From Chamaecrista fasciculata (lineage: Eukaryota; Streptophyta; Magnoliopsida; Fabales; Fabaceae), in NCBI GenBank assembly GCA_003254925.1, contig QANZ01015676.1, positions 1 to 64,000 of the forward strand: a DNA stretch of 64,000 nt, read 5' to 3'. The position numbers and the translations under genes are program-made. The first letter of the stretch is position 1. The number at the start of each line of letters is the position of its first letter. The notes under the pieces are model-generated. The model was not told where the DNA came from. It searched no databases and was given only the letters and a program-made list of their open reading frames with translations. This document shows positions 46,679 to 58,500 of the stretch, piece by piece.

Positions 46679-47689
46679 TAGGATAATCAATTGCAATTCG
46701 TTAGGAGAAATGAGTCACTTTAAAATGATGTTTTTTTCTTTTAACACGAGAATGATAATATGAATAAATATTTTAGTTATTAGCACAATTTCATCATCAT
46801 TAATATTTAGGTTTCAACCTCATAATCAATTATTCCCATTTTTTCCAACCTCAATTGTGAGTTGTGACCATTACCATGGTGGCTTCCACTCAACATTGTT
46901 ACTACCTACACAAAAATTAATATGGTAACTCCCTTTGCCATCAAAATGTAATTAATTCTCATCATTGCACCTTCTACATTAATATTTGTTCTCTTATACA
47001 TTAACACATACTACTACTATCTTAAAACAAAATTCCTTGCACTATGATTGCCACTCTTATTCCCAACATAATTTATTATGATAAGGTCGCCACAACCCAT
47101 ACGTTTGTATAACTTAAAAGGAAAAAAACGAAATTCATAGTAGATCTAACTTTTGATTTTTATTTAAAAATATTTATCCCAAAAGTCTCGAGACCTTTTA
47201 CAGAAAACAGATTTTAAACTAATAATTGAACGATATGCTTATTATCAAATAAAACAATAATCAATAGAAATACTTGTAAACTATAAAATCATTTATGTAT
47301 TAACCATTTATTAAAACCTAGGAACTGTATTTGAAAAGCATATTATAAATAAAGGTCGTAGAATAATCTTAAAACTTGAAATACTATGTTTTTATTTAGT
47401 TTGGACAAAACTCAATTCATCAATGGGACAAATACTTGAAACTCGTTACACAAATGTGAGCTGTACAGTAATAGAGCCCGGCCCACGAAATCCAAAACGC
47501 CCAGCAGAAAAGCCTGGCCCATTCACTAAGCCACATGCATTTTTTTTTTTGGGTACAAAGCCACATACTATTCTTAATATCTTTATTTCTTTATTCGGCT
47601 AAAACAAGATGGATCTTCATTCATGAGATAAAAAGACAATAAGTTATAAATAAATTTAACATTGTTACTCCCACGTCTCATATAGCGGA
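46679..47689. other. AT-rich intergenic DNA with a tiny T-rich insertion
   Basis: No exon recognised. At 47528-47569 AAGCCACAT flanks GCA plus a T run and GGGTAC on both sides, like the small insertion at 33107-33150. Confidence 0.4.
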
Positions 47690-47890
47690 GAATATCGATT
47701 ATGATTAAAAAAATGAGTCGCCATCAAATTTTATTAAAAACTTGGAAAAATTAATTAAAAATTTTTTTTGAAAACAATTTCAAAAATATGGTGAATAAGG
47801 TTAGGAAAATTGATTTGCAAACCAAAGATGGTTCAGGAGCACATTTAATTTTCAGAGAAGGTGTTAGGCACCCTAAAACCCCATATCATA
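47690..47890. mobile_element. Possible LTR-retroelement relic
   Basis: GAGTCGCCATCAAATTTTATT and GAAGGTGTTAGGCACCC, about 150 bp apart, recall a conserved stretch found in plant LTR retroelement ends (from memory). Boundaries unknown; fossil. Confidence 0.3.
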
Positions 47891-48604
47891 AGGTTACCTG
47901 AAAATAATTATTAAAACAAGTGGCCTAAATATTTATAATTAATTACCATAAAACACACAAACAAACATCCTCGAGCCCAAGATTGATAGACAAAAATATT
48001 AAATTGTATACCCAAACAAATCATGAAAATATACCAATAATCACAATCAAGGATTCATACAATTTAATAAAGAAAAACAAAGAAAATAATTAAAATTAGA
48101 CTTGACCCAGGATTTTTTAAACCTAAAGGCTACGTATCCTGATTAAGGATTAAAGTCCACATAGTTCAGAAAGCACAATAATAATTGGAGGGAGGTTAGA
48201 GGACTTACCTGGAATCCTCGCTTTACCCTTTTTAAAAAAAGCTAGGGCATTTAAATAATTATGATTAAATATTCTTTGAGGAATATACCCTAAAGAGAAC
48301 ATAATAATTTATTATTATATTTTATTGTTTTTTATGAGATTAAAGAGGCAAACAAATAATCTCATGTATTTATAAAATAAATTAAACTAAAAATTGTAGT
48401 CTAATTCTTATCATAAAATATTTGAGTTATGAATTCTATAATATTTCATAAATTTCAAAATAATTATCTTGACCTAATTTGATTAGTCTCAAGATAAAAA
48501 TTATAATCCCATATATATGTAATACGCACAGAGCACGCACAGAATCGAATCCTCGGCAGTGTAGCAATGTGTGCAGTCTCCGGTGAGGAAATGAGCAAAT
48601 GAAC
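47891..48604. other. AT-rich intergenic DNA
   Basis: No exon recognised. The 48100-48240 stretch is slightly GC-richer and unassigned. Confidence 0.35.
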
Positions 48605-49230
48605 TAAAAAACATTAGAATACTGCAAGAAAGAAATTCAAGATTTGTTAAACAAAGGTCTTATTAGAGTCAGTAAGTCTCTTTGGAGTTGTTCAGCTTTT
48701 TATGTATACAATCTAAGAGAGAGAGAGGAGCATCTAGAATGGTTATTAATTATAAACCTTTAAATAAGGTCCTTAGATGGATTAGATATCCTCTTTCCAA
48801 TAAGAAGGATTTAATTTTTAGAGTTCAGAAAGGGTCTATTTTTTCTAAATTTGATAAGAAGTCTAGATATTATCAGATACAGATTGTTGAGCATGATAAA
48901 TATAAAACTGCCTTTGCTGTCCCTTTTGGTCATTATGAATGGAATGTTATGCCTTTTGGTTTGAGAAATGCACCTTCAGAATTTCAGCATATTATGAATG
49001 ATATATTTAATCTTTATTCTGCATTTGTAATTGTTTATATAGATGATGTGCTTGTGTTTTCCAATTCTATAGAGCAACATTTTAAACATTTAGACCAATT
49101 TTATCATATTGTCAAAAATAATGGTTTAGTAGTCTCTACTAGAAAAATGAAGTTATTCCTCACCAAAATTTTAGTTTCTCCATATTTTCTTCAGTTAACT
49201 TTAGTTGGTTGAGAATTAATCAACTCAAAG
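48605..49230 (+). mobile_element. Endogenous caulimovirid (plant pararetrovirus) reverse transcriptase fossil
   Basis: An open stretch of about 200 codons matches the reverse transcriptase of Caulimoviridae rather than Gypsy: VINYKPLNKVLRWIRYPL, KYKTAFAVPFGHYEWNVMPF, NAPSEFQHIMNDIFN, the active-site phrase VIVYIDDVLVFS and IEQHFKHL. Just upstream lies EIQDLLNKGLIRVSKS, also typical of the family. No movement protein, coat protein or RNase H was seen nearby, and no LTR, so it is a broken fragment of an integrated virus. Which genus (florendovirus, petuvirus or other) cannot be told. Confidence 0.8.
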
Positions 49231-49765
49231 AAAACTGACCTGGAATCGGCGTTTAATGCAATAATCAACTCTATAAAGTGATTTTTATATCACATTATCA
49301 ACTTTTTGGTTAACTTTCAAGTCACCGTCTTCCATCAAGACGAGTTAAACTAAGGGTGTGTTTGGATTAGAAGTAGGTAATGAAATGATGATTTTATGTA
49401 ATGAAATGTTAATGAGAAAATTATGTAATGAAAATGGTGTTTGGATTAGTTTGAGATGTAATGAAAAAAATAAGATGTGAAATTATGAAAAAGGGTATGT
49501 AATGATTATGGTTGGTTGAAATAAATATATAGGTTTTTTTAAATTGTATAGGGGTAGAATTGATAATTGATAATGGAAATAGATAGAAATAAAAAAAATA
49601 ATATTTTGACTTTTTGGTTGTGGTGGTTATGAAATGAAATGAGTAAACTCCCAAACTGGTCCCCGAATTATTGGGTCGCTGACAGATTGGTCCTCGATTT
49701 ATGGAAATTGACAAATAGGTCCCCGAATTTTACTAACGTTAGTCAAATTGGTCCCTGAAGCCGTT

Positions 49766-49804
49766 AACTGCTGACGTGGCACGTTAAGTGCCACGTCAGC
49801 AGTT
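49766..49804. repeat. Hairpin with bZIP-like TGACGTGGCA sites in left arm
   Basis: Two 17-base arms (AACTGCTGACGTGGCAC and its complement) are separated by GTTAA. The arm contains TGACGTGG, a plant bZIP core type. The mirrored copy is at 51934-51972 with one arm-edge change. Confidence 0.85.
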
Positions 49805-50029
49805 GGAAAACTAAAAAAAAGCCAACTGTGCATGCCACATCAGCATTATAATAAAAAAAAAATATTTCATTCAAATTTCAAATAGGTCCCTGAGTTATAT
49901 TTTTATCTCATTATTCTCAATTTCCCCTCTTTTTCATCATCTTCATTCATTTTAGTCCCAAATCCTCAAAATAAAATTGTAAAATGTCCCAAAACTCTTC
50001 CAAACATTCCAGTTTAGTCCTTAAAAGTA

Positions 50030-50930
50030 TTAAAAACCCTAAACCCTAAACCCTAAACCCTAAACCCTAAACCCTAAATCCTAAAATCCTAAACTCCAAA
50101 CCCTAAAACCTAAACCCTAAACCCTAAAACCCTAAAATCCTAAAATTGTAAAGTGTCCCAAAATTCTTCTAAACATTTCAATTTAGTCCTTCAACTCTAA
50201 AACCTCAAACCCTAGAACCCCAAATCCCAAACCCAAAACTCTAAAACCCCAAACCCTAAACCCTAAAATCCCAAACCCCAAACCCTAAAATCCCAAACCC
50301 CAAATCCTAAAACCTTAAACCCTAAATTGTAAAACCCCAAACCCTAAAATTCCAAACCCCAAACCCCAAACCCCAAAACCCCAAACCATAAAATCCTAAA
50401 CCCTAAACCCTAAAATCATAAACCCTAAAACCCTAAAATCCTAAAATTGTAAAGTGTCCCAAAATTCTTCCAAACATTTCAATTTAGTCCTTAAACTCTA
50501 AAACCCCAAATCTTAGAACTCCAAACCCCAAACCCTAAAACCCCAAACCCCAAACCCTAAACTCTAAAACCCCAACCCCCAAAATCCCAAACCCAAAACC
50601 CTAAAACCCAAAACCCCAAACCTAGATCCTAAAATCCCAAACCCCAAATCCTAAAACCTTAAACCCTAAATTGTAAAACCCCAAACCCTAAAATTCCAAA
50701 CCCCAAATCCTAAAACCTTAAACCCTAAACTCTACAACCCCAAACCCCAAACCCTAAAATCCCATACCCTAAACTCTAAAACCCTAAACCCCAAACCCCA
50801 AACTCAAACCTAAACCCCAAACCCTAAAATCCCAAACCCTGAACCTTGAACCCCAAACCCTAAAACCTAAAACCCCAAACCCCAAACTCTAAAACCCCAA
50901 ACCCTAAAATCCCATACCCTAAATTCTTTG
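50030..50930. repeat. Telomere-like (CCCTAAA) degenerate repeats, left arm
   Basis: Exact AAACCCT units near 50035-50087, then variants (AAACCCC, AAATCCC, AAACTCT) for about 900 bp, interrupted by TTGTAAAGTGTCCCAAAATTC segments about every 290-300 bp (50147, 50449). Confidence 0.9.
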
Positions 50931-51014
50931 GTTTATTATCTATTCATTTAATTAGAGGACCAATTTGTCTAACATATTGAACTATTTTGATAAATTCGGG
51001 AATGTTTGAACTAT

Positions 51015-51525
51015 TTTGTCTAACCTAGAGTTTAGGGTTTGGGGTTTTAGGGTTTGGGGTTTGGAGTTCTAAGATTTGGAGTTTTAGAGTTTAAGGACTA
51101 AATTGAAATGTTTGGAAGAATTTTGGGACACTTTACAATTTTAGGATTTTAGAATTTTAGGGTTTATGATTTTAGGGTTTAGGGTTTAGGATTTTAGGGT
51201 TTGGGGTTTTGGGGTTTGGGGTTTGAAATTTTAGGGTTTGGGGTTTTACAATTTAGGGTTTAAGGTTTTAGGATTTGGGGTTTGGGATTCTAGGGTTTGG
51301 GGTTTGGGATTTTAGGGTTTAGGGTTTGGGGTTTTTGAGTTTTGGGTTTGGGATTTGGGGTTCTAGGGTTTGAGGTTTTAGAGTTGAAGGACTAAATTGA
51401 AATGTTTAGAAGAATTTTGGGACACTTTACAATTTTAGGATTTTAGGGTTTTAGGGTTTAGGTTTTAGGGTTTGGAGTGTAGGATTTTAGGATTTAGGGT
51501 TTAGGGTTTAGGGTTTCTAATACTT
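51015..51525. repeat. Telomere-like (TTTAGGG) degenerate repeats, right arm
   Basis: The inverse of the left array, about 510 bp, with the same interrupting segment in complement near 51110 and 51410. It is shorter than the left array, so repeat units have been gained or lost on one side. Confidence 0.9.
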
Positions 51526-51530
51526 TTAAG

Positions 51531-51790
51531 GACTAAAGTGGAATGTTTGGAAGAGTTTTGGGACATTTTACAATTTTATTTTGGGGATTTGGGACTAAAC
51601 TGGAATGTTTGGAAGAGTTTTGGGACATTTTACATTTTTATTTTGAGGATTTGGGACTAAAATGGAATGTTTGGAAGAGTTTTGGGACATTTTACAATTT
51701 TATTTTGAGGATTTTGGGACTAAAATGGAATGTTTGGAATAGTTTTGGGACATTTTACAATTTTATTTTTAGGATTTGGGACTAAAATGA
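51531..51790. repeat. ~61-bp tandem repeat, four copies
   Basis: The unit GGAATGTTTGGAAGAGTTTT plus GGGACATTTTACAATTTTATTTTG, GGATTTGGGACTAAA is repeated four times. The left arm has only one copy, so this amplified after the palindrome formed. The frame across it is a chance product. Confidence 0.85.
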
Positions 51791-52775
51791 ATGAAGATGA
51801 TGAAAAAGGGGGGAAGTTGAGAATAATGAGATAAATATATAACTCAGGGACCTATTTGAATTTTGAATGAAATATTTTTTTTATTATTAATGCTGATGTG
51901 GCACGCACAGTTGGTTTTTTTTTTTAGTTTTCCAATTGCTGACGTGGCACTTAACGTGCCACGTCAGCAGTTAACGGCTTCAGGGACCAATTTGACTAAC
52001 GTTAGTAAAATTCGGGGACCTATTTGTCAATTTCCATAAATCAGGGACCAATCTGTCAATGACCCAATAATTCGGGGACCAGTTTGGGAGTTTACTCAAA
52101 ATGAAATGGTAATGAAATTGTCTTGGAATTTGTGCTAGATGTGAATATTTGTAATGAAGGTTGGAGTAGTATTATGTAATGAAATGAAAGGACCAAAATG
52201 TAAATAACATGAAAATTTTAAAAAACCTACCATTTGGTCTATGATTTTATATAAATTGAACGAATCGGTCCTTACGAAAGTGAAACATATCTCTTGACCC
52301 GTAAAAAATTGCATTTATCAACGATTGGGTTTCTATATTGCAAACTTTCCTCCAAAAAATAAATTGAAGGACCAAAATGTTATCCACGAAAAAAATGTGG
52401 GACCAAAAATTATATATTAATCAAAACGGTTTTTCTTTTTTGCGGGTAATAATATGACCGTTGATCTTCACGCATGAGCACATCGCACCATCCACTCTTN
52501 GTGTAATAAATGAGGGTATTGAAAATTACTATTTTGCTAAATAGTTTTTTTATATTTGTATTAGAGTATAGGTAATTATAGGTATTTGAGTAGGGGTATG
52601 TTAGTAATTGGATATGAAATATGTAATGAAATGAGTTTGTAATGAAGTGATATTTTTGTAATGACTTTATAATTGGTAAACAAACACCCATATAGCACTG
52701 TTATGAAGTTATGTAATGAAAATGAGGATAATAAAAAGATAATGAAAAAGTAATGTTCAGCCAAACAGGCCCTAA

Positions 52776-53043
52776 TTGACAACAAATTTATTTCAGCATA
52801 TAAGTTGACTGTAACATTAAAAATTAAATATAGAAAAATCTATGATGCCATAAATAAGGACACAATGGCCATCCGCCAAAATTTATGTTGGATTCATGCC
52901 ATATATAACATTAAAAATTAACATTGACTGTAGTTTTTTTAATAATATATTACTATGTAGATATCTTTTATGAAATGATAAAAAGGATCCAATGTTGAAT
53001 AGTGCTCCTAAGATATGTCTACATGTTATTTTTCTATTTTCTT
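52776..53043. other. AT-rich intergenic DNA
   Basis: Nothing recognised. Confidence 0.35.
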
Positions 53044-53278
53044 ACTGAAAAAACATCTTTGGTCTCTCTAAACTTTATATTAACTTTTAATTTCATTCCT
53101 AATATTTATTTAGGATTAGTTTTGTCCCTAAAGTTTCATAATCTAAGTTAGAACTAAAGTTTCTTTTTTTACTAATTTTATATTATATATCATTAGTCAC
53201 ATAGAATTGACAAACTTTAAAAAAAATTAAAATTGATGTAGAATTCAAGGACAAAAATAGTGTTCATACCTATTTTTC
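53044..53278. mobile_element. MITE family F1 copy, shortened
   Basis: TTGGTCTCTCTAAACTTTA opens it and GAATTCAAGGACAAAAATAGTG closes it; interior TTAACTTTTAATTTCATTCC as in F1. Confidence 0.5.
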
Positions 53279-53518
53279 TTTAAATATAATTGCTAAATTA
53301 GAGAGAAAATAGTCAATTTTTTTTTTAATTTTTTTTTCACTTTTTTGTGGAAATTGAAGCATGGGACTCGAAGGCTCATTGGGGGATTTCATAGGCATCA
53401 ATCATCATTTCATTTTGGATTCAAAGATTAAGGAAACTAAAAAAGGAAAAAAAAAAAAAAAAACATTGAAGGAAGCACAAATAACAAATTGATTTTGAAG
53501 CAAGCTACCATAACAAGA

Positions 53519-54798
53519 TCAAGTGGTGAAGTTAGGGATAGTGGCATGAGGGTGAGTGGCCTTAGCATCTGGAGATGGTTCAACACTTGATGATGGAGGC
53601 ACAGGCTTGCATGTAAGGTCAGCTGGCAAATCAGGAATACCCTTCAAAAAAAAAGTGTAAAAAAGCTTAAAAGGGAACACAATCTGCTGAAGCTTGACCT
53701 GTCCTTGAACACCTTCAAATATTCCAGATCCTCCAGTCACTGCCAGAAATGTGTCTTGGTATGTCAGATAAGCTCCTTGCACAGAGATATGACCATAATC
53801 TCCAAAGTAGAAGCTATAAATGGCTTCATATCTGTCTCCCTTTTTCTCAGGCACATGCTGGATCAGCACACACAAACCTGATGTTATGCCTATCCTCTTC
53901 TCCAAATCTCCAGAATACAGCTTGTTGCTGAATGGCACTAAGTCTCCCAAAGAGTTCAGAGTCTTCCCACTCAGCCTCAGGTATGCTGGGCTGCTTCGGT
54001 CTCGTTCATTGATCTCATACACATATAGTTCTTGAACTTTGGCTGCAGGAATGAACAGATCAACTAATGAGGAATGCTACACAGATACATATGGTATCAT
54101 AGGGTAGATTTGATCTAAGAGATACACTATTTGGTCCTCAATTTTTTTACAAATATGAACTACATGTGATATGTGAGGATTAAATAATTCATCTTTGTAA
54201 GAAAATCAAAGATCGAGAAGTATATTTTCAATATTCAGGGACTACATCGTAATTTTGAGACAGATTTAAAGACTAAAAAGTACTTTTTCTCTTGATTTAA
54301 TTTAACAAACTGATTTTGACATAACAGGTTAAGCAATTAATGTAAGTGGATCTCTAAAGGGTAAGTGGACTAAACTAAAACGAAAACATATAAACAAGGC
54401 ATGATCATCAGATCCTTTTGCAGGCGTTTACAAGCTTTTTCTTCCTGTTTAACTCAGTCTACTTTTTTTTTTTTTTATCGGTATGTCAAATTTACTGAGG
54501 ACGATTGTAAATTTTTTTACTTTGACATGTGGATTTAAGCAAGTAATACAAGTTAACCAGACCAGAGGAACTTACTTGGCTTGGGAGAATCTTGTTGCTC
54601 CTTGTGCTTGTTGAAGAAGAATGCTGAGACCCTGGAGTTTGAACTTTTTGACACATACTGGGTGGTTGAGAATTTTAAGCTTTGCTTTGGGAAGGACTGA
54701 AGTAGATTACATCCCAATTGCTTTTGGGTTTGAGGAAGGGTAGAACTTAGGAGTGAGGTTCTGAGAGAGATCATTTTCAGAGAACATGTGGAAGCCAT
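53519..54798 (-). CDS. AOC: Allene oxide cyclase, plastid precursor
   Basis: Converts the unstable allene oxide 12,13-EOT into cis-(+)-OPDA, the jasmonate precursor, in plastids (family knowledge). Minus-strand exons 54798-54576 and 54042-53519 give 248 residues, the usual length. Exon 1 (74 codons) is a Ser/Thr/Gln-rich transit peptide. Exon 2 holds the complete cyclase barrel: [97 protein letters not shown] and the C-terminal NFTT-stop. Borders: donor CCAA/GTAAGT, acceptor CCTGCAG. Nothing looks damaged; it should be active. It lies 0.75 kb from the end of the methionine aminopeptidase gene, in the same direction. Confidence 0.97.
54100..54310. repeat. Possible fold-back repeat in AOC intron
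   Basis: CACTATTTGGTCCTCAATTT and, inverted, TTAAAGACTAAAAAGTAC suggest an old GGTCC-type MITE. Weak. Confidence 0.3.
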
Positions 54799-54850
54799 GA
54801 TTGAGGAATTGGGAGAAGAACGGTTGATGCAAGGGAGATTAGATTCTCAG

Positions 54851-54860
54851 ATTTATAAAT
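54851..54860 (-). promoter_or_regulatory. TATA box of AOC
   Basis: ATTTATAAAT, about 53 bp upstream of the ATG, leaving a short leader. Confidence 0.55.
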
Positions 54861-54989
54861 GAAGGAAGATTTTCAGATTTAACAATGGAGAAACATTAGA
54901 AAATTCATATTTACCACGGTAGGAGTAAAATAATAGTGGATTGTAAAAAAGGGTTGGCTTTGGAGAAAAGCCCATCTGTTCCCCATACC

Positions 54990-54995
54990 CACGTG
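54990..54995. promoter_or_regulatory. G-box CACGTG upstream of AOC
   Basis: A perfect CACGTG within CCCACGTGGAAG, about 192 bp upstream of the AOC start. G-boxes bind MYC2-type factors, which drive jasmonate-gene self-activation (established for the pathway; inferred here). Confidence 0.5.
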
Positions 54996-55545
54996 GAAGC
55001 TTCACTTATTTTTTCTTTTCCTCTCTCTGCTATGAATTTTCCATCCCAGAAGATCTGTTTTCTCGGGTGAGAAAATAATAATATATGTGGGTATATACTA
55101 TATACCAGTAAAACCAGATGTATGTGAAAGAAGCAACCTTTACTAAACAATTATAGAAATATCATTAAACATTTAGACTTGATATGGCAGTAGAATCCAG
55201 GTTCTTGAGGGCTGCTAATAATTATTTATAATCATATATGTGAACATCATATGGAACTTGCAGTAGTAGCCAAGTCCAATTTTTTTACTACCTATCAAGA
55301 TATGAACTAAAAGACAAGATATTGAGTTTTTGTTTTTGTTTCTGTGTCTAATAAATTGGCAACTTTATTTGCTATCAATATTTTTAATACAATATTACAT
55401 GTGAAGAGATTAATTTAAACAATCAATAATGTGGTGATGGGGGTGCAAAAGAGATTCCAGTATTATTATATTTTTATCAAAGAACACTAAAGCAGAGTGC
55501 CTAAAGAAACTTTACCATATCTTTGTTTTGAATAAAATTACTACA
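54996..55545. other. AOC promoter side / aminopeptidase 3' side
   Basis: No exon recognised between the AOC promoter and the stop codon of the next gene at 55546. Confidence 0.4.
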
Positions 55546-58500
55546 TCAACATGTGGTCAAAATTTCTGCTCCAGTTTTAGTGATCAAAATTGTATGCTCA
55601 AACTGTGCAGCGGGACTACCATCTTTTGTTACAGCAGTCCAGTTGTCTGGCCATGAAATGCACTCGGTGCTTCCCATTGTAAGAATAGGTTCTGGCATTA
55701 AAAGTATAGTTTGAAAGGAAAGATTCAATGAGCCAACCAATATACCAACAAGGAAAGAAGCAGAAAAAAAGTTTCCGTACAAAATAAGAATATGACAATA
55801 GCACATTTTTAATCTCCAAATTTTACAGTAATTTTTAATTTTGTGCCCAAAATTTTACATTTTATTCAATTTTATCCCTTGTCCTAACTCCATCAGATGA
55901 TTTAACGCCAGACTCTGTGAGAATATTTTGGGGGACATATTTGACAATGAATACAAACTTTGGGAACATATTTAATAATACACTCAAACTTTAAATCCTA
56001 AAAATATGAACAAGATGTTGGAGTCTTCCATCAAGTCATTTGATAGAGTTAGGGCAAGGGATAAATAGACCAAACTGAAAAACTTTGTAGACGAAATTAA
56101 TGATAAACAAACTTTAGTGGCGAAATTACAAATTGATGTGAAGTTTAGGGACAAAAAAGATTCTTTTGCCTAATAATAATAATAATCAAGTTCATGATAG
56201 TCCAATACAATCGACCTTTAGACATACCGTAAAATAATACGTGAAGCAGAGCATAAAAGGCATAAGAATGTAAACCTCAAATTCTAGGTGCAAATTTATG
56301 TTTCTTTATATTAAGGGCGCTTACCAATTGTAAATGTTTGACCTTCAACCATGCAACCAGGATTGTCATTACCTGTCAAGCAAAAATAATAAAAAAAATA
56401 TCATTAAGAAAATGAAAACCTAAATAACATAACCACTTTCCCACCTCCAACATTTCAATTTAACAAAAGGTTGAAAATAGGAATCGGAGGGAGGAGCAAA
56501 GGGAAGCAATATAGAAGGGCTTTCTAGGCTCCCATAAGATTCTAGACTTAAAAGAGAATGCAACTCAAGAACAAAATTCAAATACAGCTGATTTACCAGC
56601 CTTCTTTCAACTATATCAATCAGCAGAAAATTCTCAAATGAATAACCACCCGTCCATGTAGAAAACAAAAAATTTTCCGAAAGAAGCTTCTGCTACGTTG
56701 TATTTTTTTTTATCACCAAAAAACTTAGTAACCCCACCTCCCATTAGAAGGATGGGTCTGAGACAGAGGAACACAGCAGAAACAACACCCAAAGACACCT
56801 AGAGACACTAGTATCCTGAGAAGGTGATGGGGACTATATTTAAAAGGTTACTTACGGTTATGTAAAATAATTGGCTCAGAATGAAACACCGCTCCGACAC
56901 CATGCCCCACAAAGCGTTCCACTACGCCAAAGCCATACTTTTCAGCATGCTCACTGTAATAGTGTTTCACAACTAAGAAAAATATTAAGATCTACAGTAG
57001 CCATTATAATTTATAGATCGCATCATCAATGAATGTAAACTATAAATGTACCCATACATGGAAGTGCACAGATTCGCTATTAATAAAGACTCCAGTGCAA
57101 CTCCAGAAGTTAATGTACAAACTCTAATATCACCCTGACAACCAACATCTTCTACCTCTGTCCACTTAATTCAGTGTCATCATTATGCGATCAATTAACC
57201 GTTTCTAGACTTTTATTAAACAAACAAACAGCCTCTAGTGATTAACATGGATATTTAGCAAACCAAAGGAATATATATATATATATATAAAAATTTCAAC
57301 CACAATGATAATCAAATTGTGACATCTAAACATCTAAAAAACTTTTCAATTTATTTTTGCTTTTGATCTAAGAAACTCTACCTGATTGTATTCCCAATAT
57401 TATTAAAACTAGCACCGTCCTTGCAAACAGCCATTCCCATCTCCAGGCACTCTTCAGTTACCTGTCAACATTGGGTCCAATGATATGAAAAATGCAGAGT
57501 AGATATTTGCATAGAAGGCATTGCCAACTGAGGGAAATATGCTCTCAAGGAAGTAATGTGCTTTCAACATAGTACAAATTGTGTAAGCTAAATTTCATTT
57601 AGCCCATGTGTATCACCTACCAATAACTTACCTTAACAAGGCGTTTCATTGCATCACTAACTTCCCCACATAAAAAAGTCTTCGATGTGTCTCCATGATA
57701 TCCCTAAGACCAGCATATTAAAAACCACTATATTACTTGGTCATTAACAATAGCATCCAAATATATCATAAATAAGTACATCATCAGTGTGCTTCAATTT
57801 TTAATACTTTAGTAATTTAATCTTCAAAAGTATGAAAAAAAGCAGAATATTCATTGCCAGCATGGTTATGCCAAATTTGATAACCAATACAGATAGGGCA
57901 CAGATTTTTGAACTAAAGAGCTACCATAAAGAACATCATAAGATAAAGCCCTACAAACCCATTAAATAAAAACGAAACAAACACTCAATTGAACACCAAA
58001 GGTAGCCACATTTATTGTTTCAATGTTTTGTCCCAAGCTAAGAAGCCGTAATGATTTGATTCTTGAAGATACTATCTATTGATAGTTTATATGCATAAAT
58101 ATTTGAGGCAAACAAATTATGATTCCCTTAACTCTATTAACCAGTTAGTGCTTGGATGTGCACCGATCATCATTATTACTTGACCTAATGTTTTCTTTCA
58201 GTATATTTTTTAATTAATTGGAGAACTGATTGGAATAGGGAAAGCTTAAAATGTCAATCCAAAATATAATACCTAAATCATATCAATATATTGATTATAT
58301 TCATTGCATTGGTAATTGATTCACTAATTATCCACTCTGCGGTATAAATCAACTTTTTCCTCTAGAGAAATTCAAATCATAAGACTTTGAAACTTCACTG
58401 CACTGCCGAGCAAAAATACAGTTGCAGAGGAATTTTAACCTATGACTTTTATCATAATGGAATGAAAAACTCCACCAATTAAAAGGGATGAATTAAAATG

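Larger units (their letters stand above)
49641..52097. mobile_element. 2.46-kb near-palindromic MULE-like element with telomere-like arms
   Basis: Ends GAGTAAACTCCCAAACTGGT and its perfect inverse. The 10-bp flanks GAAATGAAAT (49631-49640) and AAAATGAAAT (52098-52107) differ at one base, as expected of Mutator-like elements. The arms match for at least 380 bp, then continue as CCCTAAA-type repeats on the left and TTTAGGG-type on the right, so the whole element can fold on itself about a centre near 50950-51000. No transposase. It shares its ends with the 279-bp copy in HHO intron 2. Confidence 0.88.
49352..52775. mobile_element. Outer hAT-like MITE interrupted by the 2.46-kb element
   Basis: Sequences on both sides of 49641-52097 are rich in ATGTAATGAAATG units in opposite orientation. 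The left starts AAGGGTGTGTTTGGATTAG; the right ends either at ...AACAAACACCCA (about 52691) or at ...CAGCCAAACAGGCCCTAA (about 52773). GGG(T/C)...TGTTTGG ends are typical of hAT MITEs. The exact right end and the target duplication are unresolved. Confidence 0.45.

Noticed and set aside
50030-51525. A real telomere or chromosome end
   Set aside because: The repeats are degenerate, face each other, and are enclosed by transposon ends with a target duplication.
51543-51785. Repetitive open frame (MFGRVLGHFTILFWGFGTK...)
   Set aside because: It is a translation of a 61-bp tandem DNA repeat within a transposon arm; no start context or family resemblance.
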